Source of the DNA: Bog-950 sp964493695
Lineage (GTDB): Bacteria; Bacteroidota; Bacteroidia; Chitinophagales; LD1
Assembly: GCA_964493695.1 (NCBI GenBank)
Contig: CAZBPG010000010.1
Coordinates: forward strand, 1 to 61,926
DNA length: 61,926 nucleotides
Direction: 5' to 3'
Part shown: positions 41,967 to 50,610 of the stretch, piece by piece
Layout: every line of letters begins with the position of its first letter
How positions within the stretch are numbered: position 1 is the first letter of the stretch
Notes under the pieces: model-generated
Database searches by the model: none
What the model saw: only the letters and a program-made list of their open reading frames with translations
Told to the model about the DNA's origin: nothing
Program-made: the position numbers and the translations under genes

Positions 41967-43820
41967 ATGCGATACCTATTGACACTTTCTCTTATTGTTT
42001 TTTCTTTTCTGTTTGCTTCTGCCGTTAATAATGGCGGATGCGGAACGGTTGCACCGGCTAACTATCAGCTGAATACCAGCGATGCCGAAAGGAGTTCTTT
42101 TATCTCCACCGCTTCGCGTGGCGGAATACGTTACGTTCCGGTTACTTATCATGTGGTGACCAAAACCAACGGCACAGGCGGTGCTTCGCTTAAAACGGTT
42201 TTTGACACACACTGCGAACTGAATACCGATTTTGCTCCATCGCAAATGTATTTCTACATCTACAGCATTGTTGAAATTAATGATGATGCGCTTTGGGGAA
42301 TGAGCGATGGACAGGGCGGAACCAATTACAATTTAGGTTATGGGGCGTATTCTACTTACAACGAAACCAATGTGGTGAACGTTTACATTACCGGTGAGTT
42401 GCCGGGCCTTTGCGGCTTTGCTACCTTCCCCGGTTCGGCACCTAACGGTGGAGGGCTTTTCCTGAACGAAGGCTGTTGCGGAGTTGGAGGAAGAACTATC
42501 GGGCACGAGATGGGGCACTTCTTTAATCTCGACCATACCTTCCGTTCCACTAATCCGGTGGAGTATGTTGACGGCTCCAACTGTGCTACCAAGGGTGACC
42601 GCTTTTGCGATACTCCCGCTGACTTTTTAGATGAAAGAACTGCCTGCCCTTACAACGGAACACAAACCGACCCGCATGGCGATTTATACAGCACCGTAAT
42701 TGACGAAACGCTTATCATGAGTTATTTCAGCGATAACTGTGTTTACCGGTTCAGCAACCAGCAGCAGAACGAAATGAATGCTACGCTTACCAGCGACCGT
42801 CCGGGTTTGCTGACACAACCGGTTCCAAGTGTTACACCGCTTGATTCGGCTGAGTTTATTACACCGGTAAGTGGTGACAGCACCGCTATAGGTTCAAGCA
42901 TCAGCTTTAAATGGCATGCAGTACCCGGTGCACAGTATTATCTTTTCCATCTGCAACCGGCATCTTCCTCTATAGTGCTGGTAGATACCGTAACAACAGA
43001 CACTGCCTTTAACTTCGGTGGCTTGCAGGCCAACAAGAGTTACAAGTTTTATGTAAAGCCTATTTCGTTCGGCAATGTTTGCGAAAGCGCTTCGCCTTAC
43101 CACTATGTTCAAACATCGCTTATCAAAGCTACCATTACGGTTGTTACACCGAGCTGCCCCGGTCAGGCAAATGCAGTAATAGGCGTATCGCCAAGCAATG
43201 GTGTGCCGCCTTATACGGTTACCTGGAGCAACAGCCAGACCGGTACTACCCTTTCGAATGTTTCACCGGGAAACTACACGGTAACCATTACTGACAACAA
43301 CGGAGCAGTAGCTACTGCCACCATAGTGGTAAACGACCCTTCACCGGTTACAGTTTCTATTAATAAAGTAGGCAACAACCTGAACGCTTATGGTGACGGT
43401 GGAACCCCGCCTTACACCTATAGCTGGAGCAACGGAATAAACGGACAGTTCAACAACAACGTGCCGTTTGGCAATTACACCGTAACCGTTACCGATTCTA
43501 AAGGCTGCACCACTACCGAATCGTTTGTTATTTCTTCTATAGGCGTTAACTACGATACTAAGGTGGCTATGAAAGTGTTCCCTAACCCGGCTTCGAAAGT
43601 TTCTTCGCTTAACCTACAGGTTACGCTGAACGAAAGCACCGAAGCAACCGTATTGCTGATGAATGTAAACGGTGAAGTGGTGATGAACCTGAAAAAAGAA
43701 TTTACAACGGGCATCAACAACACGTTTGTTAATATTGACCAGCTTCCTTCGGGAGTTTACTTCCTCCAGTTCCGCTCGAACGAAGCGGTGAAGACCGAAA
43801 GAATTTCGGTGATACGGTAA
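41967..43820 (+). CDS. T9SS-secreted M43 (pappalysin-type) zinc metalloprotease
   Basis: A 617-residue secreted protease. Signal peptide YLLTLSLIVFSFLFASAV, then an M43 catalytic domain with HEMGHFFNLDH at 180-190 (zinc ligands and Glu) and the Met-turn LIMSYFSDNC near 250. Next come a fibronectin-III-like module (about 295-375), two SprB-type repeats (VPPYTVTWSN, TPPYTYSWSNG; each with NYTVT), and a T9SS sorting domain from about 530 (KVFPNPASKVSSL, VNGEVVMN, LPSGVYFLQF). M43 proteases with this layout degrade extracellular proteins. A paralogue with more repeats is at 56363-61306. A 23-bp hairpin terminator follows at once. Confidence 0.9.
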   Translation: MRYLLTLSLIVFSFLFASAVNNGGCGTVAPANYQLNTSDAERSSFISTASRGGIRYVPVTYHVVTKTNGTGGASLKTVFDTHCELNTDFAPSQMYFYIYSIVEINDDALWGMSDGQGGTNYNLGYGAYSTYNETNVVNVYITGELPGLCGFATFPGSAPNGGGLFLNEGCCGVGGRTIGHEMGHFFNLDHTFRSTNPVEYVDGSNCATKGDRFCDTPADFLDERTACPYNGTQTDPHGDLYSTVIDETLIMSYFSDNCVYRFSNQQQNEMNATLTSDRPGLLTQPVPSVTPLDSAEFITPVSGDSTAIGSSISFKWHAVPGAQYYLFHLQPASSSIVLVDTVTTDTAFNFGGLQANKSYKFYVKPISFGNVCESASPYHYVQTSLIKATITVVTPSCPGQANAVIGVSPSNGVPPYTVTWSNSQTGTTLSNVSPGNYTVTITDNNGAVATATIVVNDPSPVTVSINKVGNNLNAYGDGGTPPYTYSWSNGINGQFNNNVPFGNYTVTVTDSKGCTTTESFVISSIGVNYDTKVAMKVFPNPASKVSSLNLQVTLNESTEATVLLMNVNGEVVMNLKKEFTTGINNTFVNIDQLPSGVYFLQFRSNEAVKTERISVIR

Positions 43821-43826
43821 TACGCC

Positions 43827-43878
43827 CATACATTAAAAGCAAAAAGCCCCGTGAAGGGCTTTTTGCTTTTAATGTATG
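43827..43878 (+). terminator. Very long perfect hairpin (23-bp stem)
   Basis: A 23-nt arm at 43827-43849 and its exact complement at 43856-43878 enclose the loop CGTGAA. The inner part (AGCCC/GGGCTTTTT) works as a terminator of the protease gene; the outer 14 base pairs are AT-rich and longer than a usual terminator. Array 2 begins at the next base. Confidence 0.88.
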
Positions 43879-44141
43879 CGCCAACGGTTCCGGAACGTTA
43901 GCCAGCCGTTGGGTAACGTTCGTCAATGATTNNNNNNNNNNNNNNNNNNNNNNNNNNNNNNNNNNNNNNNNNNNNNNNNNNNNNNNNNNNNNNNNNNNNN
44001 NNNNNNNNNNNNNNNNNNNNNNNNNNNNNNNGGAACGTTAGCCAGCCGTTGGGTAACGTTCGTCAATGATTCCGGAACGTTCGCCAGCCATTGGGTAACG
44101 TTCGCCAACGGTTCCGGAACGTTCGCCAGTCATTGGGTAAC
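43879..44141 (-). repeat. 21/42-bp minisatellite with an assembly gap (array 2)
   Basis: Alternating 21-mers: type A ends GGTTCCGGAACGTT and type B ends GTTGGGTAACGTT. On the minus strand they read as paired heptads, NVTQRLA and NVPEPLA. At least seven units are visible, split by 100 Ns (43932-44031). The sequence on the two sides of the gap is the same 40 bases, so copy number is unknown. Confidence 0.9.
43932..44031. other. Assembly gap (100 Ns)
   Basis: A run of exactly 100 Ns within array 2, which is the usual placeholder for a gap of unknown size. Confidence 0.98.
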
Positions 44142-44453
44142 CCAACTGGCAAGCTTGTAGCACCTACAAACCAAATTAGCAAGGTAAAGCGCAGGTGGGT
44201 AAAATGTTTAGGTTGGTATCCTCTCATCCGATATCTAATTGTCACCAAATTGTCATTTTTTGGTTAATAGAAAGTTTCGGCATAATATTTAAACATGACC
44301 TTCGTTTAAGGGCAAAACAACCTCTGTAAAAGGGGAGATTCCGACAGGGCATTTTTTACAGGCAAAATTTTGAAAAGACAAAATAAGGGATATTTTTACC
44401 GCTCTTTAAAAAAAACAAATTCTTCAATTTTAATAACTAAAAACAAAAACAAA
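44142..44453 (+). other. Leader region of the Ton operon
   Basis: About 310 bases between array 2 and exbB with no gene. It is AT-rich and contains AATTGTCACCAAATTGTCATTTTTTGG words and a long run before the ATG. The exbB promoter probably lies here, but I find no clear TAnnTTTG box. Confidence 0.5.
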
Positions 44454-45266
44454 ATGAGTAGTCAGGCAAAACCACAAGCTCAGAAAAAAAGCGATTTTCC
44501 ATGGGCATTAGTAGTTATCTTAACAGGTTTAGCGGTATCCGAAATTCTCTTCCATGTGGTGTTCGGAGCGCGGTCACACTTTATGGATGATATGCGTAAA
44601 GAACCCGTTCCGGGCGATTACTTCGGTATCATATATAAAGGAGGTTTTATCGTTCCGTTGTTGATGACCATGTTCCTTACCGTGGCCACTTTCTCCATCG
44701 AGCGTTTCCTTACCATTCGCAAGGCGCAGGGCAATGGCTCACTCGAAGCTTTTCTTCAAAAAGTAAAAACCCTTTTACACAGCAACGATATTAACGGTGC
44801 TATTGCAGAGTGCAACCGCCAAAAAGGCTCCGTAGCTAATGTAGTGGTAGAGGGCTTGCACAAATATCAGGAAATGGATAAGCATGCCGAATTTACACTC
44901 GAGCAGAAAGTATCGCACATTCAGCAGGAAATTGAAGAAGCAACTTCGCTGGAGTTACCAAGCTTAGAGCAGAACCTTCCGATACTTGCCACCATCGCAT
45001 CCGTAGCTACACTCGTAGCTCTTTTAGGAACAGTAATCGGTATGATTAAAGCCTTCGCAGCTCTTGCCACTACCGGTAACCCCGATCCGGGCGCTTTGGC
45101 TGCCGGTATCTCCGAGGCCTTGATTAATACGGCTATCGGTATCGGAACCTCAGCTATCGCTATCATCATGTATAATATGTTTACCGGTATGATTGATAAA
45201 CTGACTTACGGTATTGACGAAATAGGCTACTCTATTGCACAGACTTTCGCAGCTACCAGAAAGTAA
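44454..45266 (+). CDS. exbB: ExbB/TolQ proton-channel protein
   Basis: About 270 residues from the ATG at 44454 (first residues SSQAKPQAQKKSDFPW); an upstream TTG would add 28 poorly fitting residues. Three membrane helices with the MotA/TolQ/ExbB core: FIVPLLMTMFLTVATFSIERFL, then LPILATIASVATLVALLGTVIGMIKAFAAL (in parts) and EALINTAIGIGTSAIAI. It forms the inner-membrane motor that uses the proton gradient to drive TonB. First gene of a seven-gene operon. Confidence 0.93.
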   Translation: MSSQAKPQAQKKSDFPWALVVILTGLAVSEILFHVVFGARSHFMDDMRKEPVPGDYFGIIYKGGFIVPLLMTMFLTVATFSIERFLTIRKAQGNGSLEAFLQKVKTLLHSNDINGAIAECNRQKGSVANVVVEGLHKYQEMDKHAEFTLEQKVSHIQQEIEEATSLELPSLEQNLPILATIASVATLVALLGTVIGMIKAFAALATTGNPDPGALAAGISEALINTAIGIGTSAIAIIMYNMFTGMIDKLTYGIDEIGYSIAQTFAATRK

Positions 45267-45293
45267 TTTTGTTACGCAAAAAAAAACAGCGAA

Positions 45294-45947
45294 ATGCCTA
45301 AAGTTAAAGTACCAAGAAAAAGTACCATAGTTGACATGACCGCCATGTGCGATGTGTCGTTTCTGTTGCTTACCTTCTTCATTCTTACGGCAAAGTTTAA
45401 ACCGCAGTCAATTGTAGCGGTTGATGTGCCTACTGCACGCACCACTAAAGCGGTTGACAATGCCATTACTATTACGGTGAACACCGAAGGCAAAGCGTTT
45501 ATTTCGGTAAAGGAGAAAGCAACCCGCTATGCCATGCTGGAAAAACTGGCGGAGTTTTCGGGCGACCATTATCCGGGAGTTAAGGATCTTTCTGCGCAGC
45601 AAAAAGAATTCTTTTCGCTTTGCGATACATGGGGAACACCCATTGAACAAACCAAAGAGGTAACCGCTCTTAATGGCCTTCAGTTTAAAACCTATCAGGA
45701 AGAACAAATGCCGGGCATACCATGCGATTCAGCCAATAACCAGATTGGAGATTGGGTGATGGCAGCACGTTATGCTACCGGTGGTGATATTAAAATTGCT
45801 ATTAAGGGCGATAAGAATTCGAACGTGGAGTATGTAAAACAGATTATCAAAAGATTAACTGAAAAAGATATCCATCGTTTTGTGCTTATCACTTCTTTGG
45901 CAGCACCCAGCGGTTCCGAAACACCTGCTGAAGAAACAGCGAAATAA
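45294..45947 (+). CDS. exbD: ExbD/TolR-type protein (first)
   Basis: A 217-residue partner of ExbB with one N-terminal membrane helix (TIVDMTAMCDVSFLLLTFFILTAKF; the Asp in MTAMCDV is the proton-carrying residue) and a periplasmic domain. The middle carries a longer insertion (DHYPGVKDLSAQQKEFF and IEQTKEVTALNGLQF) than E. coli ExbD, typical of Bacteroidota first-position ExbD. Spacing of 27 bases from exbB. Confidence 0.93.
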   Translation: MPKVKVPRKSTIVDMTAMCDVSFLLLTFFILTAKFKPQSIVAVDVPTARTTKAVDNAITITVNTEGKAFISVKEKATRYAMLEKLAEFSGDHYPGVKDLSAQQKEFFSLCDTWGTPIEQTKEVTALNGLQFKTYQEEQMPGIPCDSANNQIGDWVMAARYATGGDIKIAIKGDKNSNVEYVKQIIKRLTEKDIHRFVLITSLAAPSGSETPAEETAK

Positions 45948-45976
45948 TTTTGTAAACTTAAAAACGGAGAAATAAG

Positions 45977-46639
45977 ATGGCACAAATGGAAACCGGAGAC
46001 GGTGGAGGGCATGGAAAACACAAAGGTGGAGTCCGTTCCAAAAAAATGTCAACACGGGTAGACCTTACACCTATGGTTGACCTTGCGTTTTTGCTTATAT
46101 CTTTCTTTATGCTCACTACCACTTTGAATAAACCCAAAGCTATGGAGCTGAACATGCCTAAGAAAACAGATATTGAAGAAGATAAACAGGATGTAGGGGA
46201 ATGTCAAGTGTTGAATGTATTGTTAGACACGCTCGACCAGGTTTGGTATTACGAAGGGTTGAAAGTGGCGGGTTTGCAGAAAACAACTTTTGCAGGCGAT
46301 GGAGGAATACGTAAGGAGATTCTTAGGAAGTTAAAGATTGTTCCTAATGGTTCGCAAGTGGAAGGTATTGAGCCTTGTCCACCGGGTAAAAAATGGGTAG
46401 ATGCTAATAAGGATAAAGTAAAGCAGCCCGAAGAAATTTCAATGGGACCGCGCGATGCTATCATTCTTATTAAAATGCTGAAAGGCGCCCGTTACAAGAA
46501 CATGGTAGATATTCTGGATGAAATGGATATTACCGGCTGTAAGATTTACGCCATTCAGGATCCGGACCCCATAGAAATTGAAGCGATAGAAAATGGCGGA
46601 GTGGTAAAAGAGTTTGCTAAAGAAGTAGTGTCGCAATAA
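45977..46639 (+). CDS. exbD: ExbD/TolR-type protein (second)
   Basis: A 220-residue second ExbD paralogue with the membrane segment LTPMVDLAFLLISFFML, the Asp of PMVDL being the proton residue, and a periplasmic domain (RDAIILIKMLKGARYKNMV). An N-terminal Gly/His-rich stretch (GDGGGHGKHKGG) is unusual and lies on the cytoplasmic side. Two ExbD subunits per operon are normal in this phylum. Confidence 0.93.
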   Translation: MAQMETGDGGGHGKHKGGVRSKKMSTRVDLTPMVDLAFLLISFFMLTTTLNKPKAMELNMPKKTDIEEDKQDVGECQVLNVLLDTLDQVWYYEGLKVAGLQKTTFAGDGGIRKEILRKLKIVPNGSQVEGIEPCPPGKKWVDANKDKVKQPEEISMGPRDAIILIKMLKGARYKNMVDILDEMDITGCKIYAIQDPDPIEIEAIENGGVVKEFAKEVVSQ

Positions 46640-46695
46640 GTTTTGTGGAATAATTTAATTCATGCATCATAATATTTAAAGAAGCAACGTAAAGC

Positions 46696-47490
46696 ATGGA
46701 AACACCAAAAAATTATATGAACTGGACGATGGATGACATCGTGTTCGATAACCGTAATAAAGATTACGGGGCGTACCAGCTCAGAATACTATCTAAAAAG
46801 AATGTGAGAACCGGGTTGCTTGCTGCAATCGTTGGCTTCTCGCTTTTCATTTTTGCATCAATGGTTGATTGGGGATTTTTGATTCCTGATAAAAAGGCAG
46901 AAACAGTGGAAACTTCGGTTACGCTTACCGAGCCGCCACCGTTAGACCAAAAAGCGCCACCACCGCCACCCCCACCACCGCCACCCCCACCAACACGGCC
47001 TACTGTGCGTTTTGTGGAAATGGTTGTGAAAAAGCAGGAGGAGGTGCGTGAAGAAGAGCCGATAGAAATGCCGAAAGATGAGAAAGCGGAAATTTCTACC
47101 AAAACACAGGAAGGTGACCCCGATGCTAAAATTACCGAGCCGGTAGTAACCGAAGCACCGGTAGTGGAAGAACCAAAGGTGTTTACTTTCGTTGAGCAGA
47201 ATCCCGAGTTTCCGGGCGGAGACGGAGAGTTGATAAAATTCCTGCAGAAGAACATTCAGTATCCGCAAATGGAACGCGATAATGATATTCAGGGAAAAGT
47301 ATTGCTGCGCTTTGTGGTAATGGAAGATGGTGCAGTGGCAGATGTAAATGTTATTCGCGGGGTTAGCCCGGGGTTGGATAAAGAAGCGGTTCGTGTGGTA
47401 AGAACATTGCCTAAGTTTAAACCAGGTAAGCAACAGGGTAAAGCAGTGCGGGTTTATTTCAACCTGCCGGTGGTATTCAAACTACAGTAA
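46696..47490 (+). CDS. tonB: Energy transducer TonB (first)
   Basis: A 264-residue TonB: N-terminal NYMNWTMDDIVFDNRNKDYGAYQLR motif (in parts) typical of Bacteroidota, one membrane helix (GLLAAIVGFSLFIFASMVDWG), then a proline-rich spacer with twelve prolines in a row at residues about 92-103, an acidic-to-basic stretch, and the C-terminal TonB fold (FPGGDGELIKFLQKNIQYP, VVMEDGAVADVNVIRG). It links ExbB/D to outer-membrane receptors. Second TonB-type gene at 50611. Confidence 0.95.
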   Translation: METPKNYMNWTMDDIVFDNRNKDYGAYQLRILSKKNVRTGLLAAIVGFSLFIFASMVDWGFLIPDKKAETVETSVTLTEPPPLDQKAPPPPPPPPPPPPTRPTVRFVEMVVKKQEEVREEEPIEMPKDEKAEISTKTQEGDPDAKITEPVVTEAPVVEEPKVFTFVEQNPEFPGGDGELIKFLQKNIQYPQMERDNDIQGKVLLRFVVMEDGAVADVNVIRGVSPGLDKEAVRVVRTLPKFKPGKQQGKAVRVYFNLPVVFKLQ

Positions 47491-47558
47491 ATTATAGAAA
47501 ACAACTTTATGCAAAATCATAATCGTTCCGCTGCGAATGGTTATGATTTTGCAGTTTT

Positions 47559-47798
47559 ATGGAGATGGCAGATTTAAATCAATTCTTCAGGAGGCTTTAT
47601 TCCAGTCCTTCCATGTTATGGAAAGCAGGGGCCGGAGTTATATTTTTTTGCTTTTCGCTGGCTATAGTCATTGTGCCTTCGCTTTCATTAGGGCTTACTG
47701 ATAACTCCCGGTTAATGTTTGCCGGCTTGCTAATGATATATGCACTTTTTCGTCTTTACAGTTGTTATGCAGAATATAAGAGTTATGAAGATGAATAA
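47559..47798 (+). CDS. Small two-helix membrane protein
   Basis: A 79-residue protein with two hydrophobic helices (GAGVIFFCFSLAIVIVPSL and LMFAGLLMIYALFRLYSCY) and a charged C-terminus (EYKSYEDE). It is placed between tonB and the PstS-like gene, whose start codon overlaps its end by 14 bases, so the two are translationally coupled. A small subunit here is often seen in Ton operons of this phylum; function unknown. Confidence 0.75.
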   Translation: MEMADLNQFFRRLYSSPSMLWKAGAGVIFFCFSLAIVIVPSLSLGLTDNSRLMFAGLLMIYALFRLYSCYAEYKSYEDE

Positions 47799-48789
47799 TG
47801 AGAAACATGTCATTGCGAGCGAAGGTTTTGCGAAGCGAAGCAATCCTTTAACTGTTTGGAGCATTTGCTTCTTTTTGATTCTTTCTTCCTGCGCTCAAAA
47901 AAAAGCAACCGATGAAACAAAAGAGCAAGGCAAGTATAGAGTTTACAAAGGCGAATTGAATATAGCTGTTGACGCAACCCTTGAGCCTATTATAAGACAG
48001 CAGGAAGAAGTGTTCGATTATGTGTATGACAGCGTGCAGACGAACTTTTCTTACAGGAATGAGAAGGAAATGTTCGAGGACTTTAAAAGCAAAAAAGCGA
48101 CTGTGTTGTTGCTCTCCCGAGAGCTCGAAAAGTCGGAGATAAATGATTTAAAAAATCTTGATACCATTTATATCCGTCAGTTGCCGGTGGCATATGATGC
48201 TGTGGCGCTGATTGGCAACAGAAGTTTTGATGATAAGTATTTGGACATGGAGTCGCTGAAAAGATATTTTGACCCGAATAACTCATCTCCTTCAACTCCG
48301 AAACTGGTCTTTGAAAATCAGTACTCAAGCACGGTCCGTTTTGTGTTGAATGCACTTGGCTACAAGGAAAAAGTTTCCCCGAATGTGTTTGCAGTTCAGT
48401 CTGCTGCAGAGGTGATTGAATATGTTTCAAAGAACAAAAATACAATCGGATTTATTCCGTTCAATATGGTGAGTGATGGGGATGACGACCGAGTGAAAAA
48501 AACCTTAGAGAACATAAAAATTTTAAGTTTGCGCGCCAAAAGTAAGGAGGGGGAAACGATTCGTGTCAGCGCTAACCAGTCGGATATTGCAGCAGGTGAT
48601 TATCCGTTGATTAGGACGGTGAACACGGTAACACGATACACCTACGAGGACAATCTTGAATTACTGCTGGTTGGGTTTTTATCGAGAGAAAAGGGCGCAA
48701 AGATTTTTTTGAAGGCCGGACTGATACCGGTGAAGATGCCGGAGAGAGAGATTATTGTTAATGAAAGTGAAGTAACAGGCAGCAAGTAA
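47785..48789 (+). CDS. PstS-like substrate-binding lipoprotein
   Basis: About 335 residues from the ATG at 47785 (ATG at 47791 is an alternative). A lipobox (FLILSSCAQ) anchors it. The body is a phosphate-binding-type periplasmic fold (GELNIAVDATLEPIIRQQEEVF, IYIRQLPVAYDAVALIGN, YSSTVRFVLNALG, IGFIPFNMVSDGD, PLIRTVNTVTRY). No PstCAB follows, so its ligand and partner are unknown; the same order exb-ton-pstS-tpr is common in Bacteroidota. The signal n-region contains an in-frame copy of a REP-like repeat (residues about 9-21). Confidence 0.88.
   Translation: MKMNNEKHVIASEGFAKRSNPLTVWSICFFLILSSCAQKKATDETKEQGKYRVYKGELNIAVDATLEPIIRQQEEVFDYVYDSVQTNFSYRNEKEMFEDFKSKKATVLLLSRELEKSEINDLKNLDTIYIRQLPVAYDAVALIGNRSFDDKYLDMESLKRYFDPNNSSPSTPKLVFENQYSSTVRFVLNALGYKEKVSPNVFAVQSAAEVIEYVSKNKNTIGFIPFNMVSDGDDDRVKKTLENIKILSLRAKSKEGETIRVSANQSDIAAGDYPLIRTVNTVTRYTYEDNLELLLVGFLSREKGAKIFLKAGLIPVKMPEREIIVNESEVTGSK
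47809..47846. repeat. REP-like repeat inside the lipoprotein signal peptide
   Basis: GTCATTGCGAGCGAAG with CGAAGCGAAGCAATCC, two arms of a palindromic element seen in many bacterial genomes. It encodes the polar n-region (HVIASEGFAKRSNP) ahead of the hydrophobic core. Confidence 0.85.
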
Positions 48790-48839
48790 ACATTGGCACT
48801 TCGTTTCTATCATAAATGCATATCAAAACCGATAAATAA

Positions 48840-50429
48840 ATGAGAAAGGTATTTTCAATTGTAGTTTTAGCTCTTAGCGTTTATGTGCTTTCCGCACAAA
48901 CCCTGCAGGATGCACAGCGTGAAATCGATAACGAGAACTATTTCAAAGCAAAGCAGGTTCTTTTCAAATTGATGAAAGATGGTGCTGTGAGTAAGACTGA
49001 TGTAGCATATTATCTGGGTAACGCCTACCTGAAAAGCGATGATGCTGATTCAGCAAAGGTTTTTTATAAAATGGCATTTAATCCGGATACACGTACCGCG
49101 TTGGGTTATGTGGCAAACGGACGTCTGTCGCTTTTATCGAAAGATAAGGTTGGTGCGAAGCAGAATTTTGACCGGGCGTTACAAACCAGTAAAATGAAAA
49201 ACGCCAACATCTACTACGAAATTGGCGATGCTTACTTCCGTCCTTCTGTGATTGATTTATCGTCAGCCATTTCAAATTTTGAGTCGGCTTATAACCTCGA
49301 TAACAAGAGCACAACTATTATGCTCGCTTTGGGTGATGCATATCTGGAAAACTCCTCCAACGATAATACCATGGGCGGAAAAGCTATGAACAAGTATGAA
49401 GCTGCGGCAGAAGCCAACAAAGGCCTTGCTCTGGCCTGGATTAAAACCGGTCGTTTATCAGTTCGTGGAAGAATGTATGATCAGGCAATTGAAGCTTTTA
49501 ATAAGGGTTTAGCTATTGACCAACAATTCCCTATTGTTTATAAGGAATTGGCGGAAGCCTATTACCTGACCAAGCAATACGATAAGGTAAAGCCGAACTT
49601 TGAGAAATACATAGCGTTAAGCCCCGGAGATAATCAGGCGCGCACAACACTCGCTTCGCTTTACTTTCAAAGTAAAGAGTACGATAAGGCGATTGAGGAA
49701 TCAAACAAAGGTTTGGCGAACGACCCTGCCAATTACATCTTCCAGCGTATCATCGCTTTCTCTAATTTCGAATTGAAGCGTTATAAGGAAGCTGCTGAAT
49801 CAAGTCAGAAGTTCTGGAGTAACCCGAATAAGAAGATTAAGGATATTGACTACATCTATTCAGCACGTATAGCTGCACAAACCGGAGACACCACAACAGC
49901 TATCAACTACTTTAAAACAGCACTTGCCAACGATTCTTCTAATTGCGATTTGTTAGGAGAATTCGGAAAGGTGTTGTTTCAGGCGAAGCATTATGATGAG
50001 GCTATTGCACAATATGCCTTCAAGAAGGACAAATGCGATAAGCTGGGTTCTCTGGAACTGTATTATTTAGGCAGGGCCTATTACAGCGCTTCAGATTCGA
50101 TAATGGCGGATTCTACTTTCTCTGAGTTTATTACCCGTAACCCTACTTCTCCGGATGGTTACTACTGGAGAGCTAAGACCAATTCGGTATTAGCTACCAG
50201 CAAACTGGAAACATACGATGCCTTACCTGACTACCAGAAGTATATCGAACTGGCCGGTGCTGACCCGGCACGATACAAAGTGAATTTGGCTCAGGCTTAT
50301 GACTATGTAGGTATTTATTTCTTCGAAAAAGCTAAGGATAAAGAACAGGCAAAGGCTAACTTCATGAAGGCTTTGGAACTTGACCCTGCCGATGAGATTG
50401 CTACTATTTATATGAAGCAGTTTAACTAA
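48840..50429 (+). CDS. Exported TPR-repeat protein of the Ton operon
   Basis: A 529-residue protein with signal peptide RKVFSIVVLALSVYVLSAQ and about ten TPR units in the 35-residue pattern (NYFKAKQVLFKLMKDGAV, YYLGNAYLKSDDADSAKVFYKMAFN, AIEAFNKGLAIDQQFPIVYKELAEAYY). TPR arrays bind partner proteins; here the neighbours suggest a link between Ton energy and a surface or periplasmic complex. A terminator follows at 50451. Confidence 0.9.
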   Translation: MRKVFSIVVLALSVYVLSAQTLQDAQREIDNENYFKAKQVLFKLMKDGAVSKTDVAYYLGNAYLKSDDADSAKVFYKMAFNPDTRTALGYVANGRLSLLSKDKVGAKQNFDRALQTSKMKNANIYYEIGDAYFRPSVIDLSSAISNFESAYNLDNKSTTIMLALGDAYLENSSNDNTMGGKAMNKYEAAAEANKGLALAWIKTGRLSVRGRMYDQAIEAFNKGLAIDQQFPIVYKELAEAYYLTKQYDKVKPNFEKYIALSPGDNQARTTLASLYFQSKEYDKAIEESNKGLANDPANYIFQRIIAFSNFELKRYKEAAESSQKFWSNPNKKIKDIDYIYSARIAAQTGDTTTAINYFKTALANDSSNCDLLGEFGKVLFQAKHYDEAIAQYAFKKDKCDKLGSLELYYLGRAYYSASDSIMADSTFSEFITRNPTSPDGYYWRAKTNSVLATSKLETYDALPDYQKYIELAGADPARYKVNLAQAYDYVGIYFFEKAKDKEQAKANFMKALELDPADEIATIYMKQFN

Positions 50430-50450
50430 GAAACGAACTCCGGTAAAATA

Positions 50451-50480
50451 AACGCCCCGCAATTTTGTGGGGCGTTTTTG
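50451..50480 (+). terminator. Terminator of the Ton operon
   Basis: Stem AACGCCCC/GGGGCGTT with a 10-base loop and a T-run, 22 bases after the TPR gene stop. Confidence 0.85.
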
Positions 50481-50496
50481 TTTCCATCAAAATATG

Positions 50497-50529
50497 ACAA
50501 TTCCATGACAATTCTCCTTATGGAATTGT
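50497..50529. promoter_or_regulatory. Inverted repeat upstream of the second tonB
   Basis: ACAATTCCAT and ATGGAATTGT are perfect 10-bp inverted arms with a 13-base centre that contains another GACAATTC. The site lies about 90 bases before the gene at 50611 and could bind a dimeric regulator. Confidence 0.45.
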
Positions 50530-50610
50530 ATTAGCCCCACATCATAAAGGTGTAATCATTTTTTCATCGCCTGCCATAGCTTTAGCGAAGGCAGATAAAA
50601 AACCTTTATT

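Noticed and set aside
43879..44141. CRISPR array
   Set aside because: Units are contiguous 21-mers with no unique spacers and no cas genes are present.
46968..47005. Poly-proline run in TonB as an oddity
   Set aside because: Proline-rich spacers are normal in TonB; twelve in a row is long but expected for the family.
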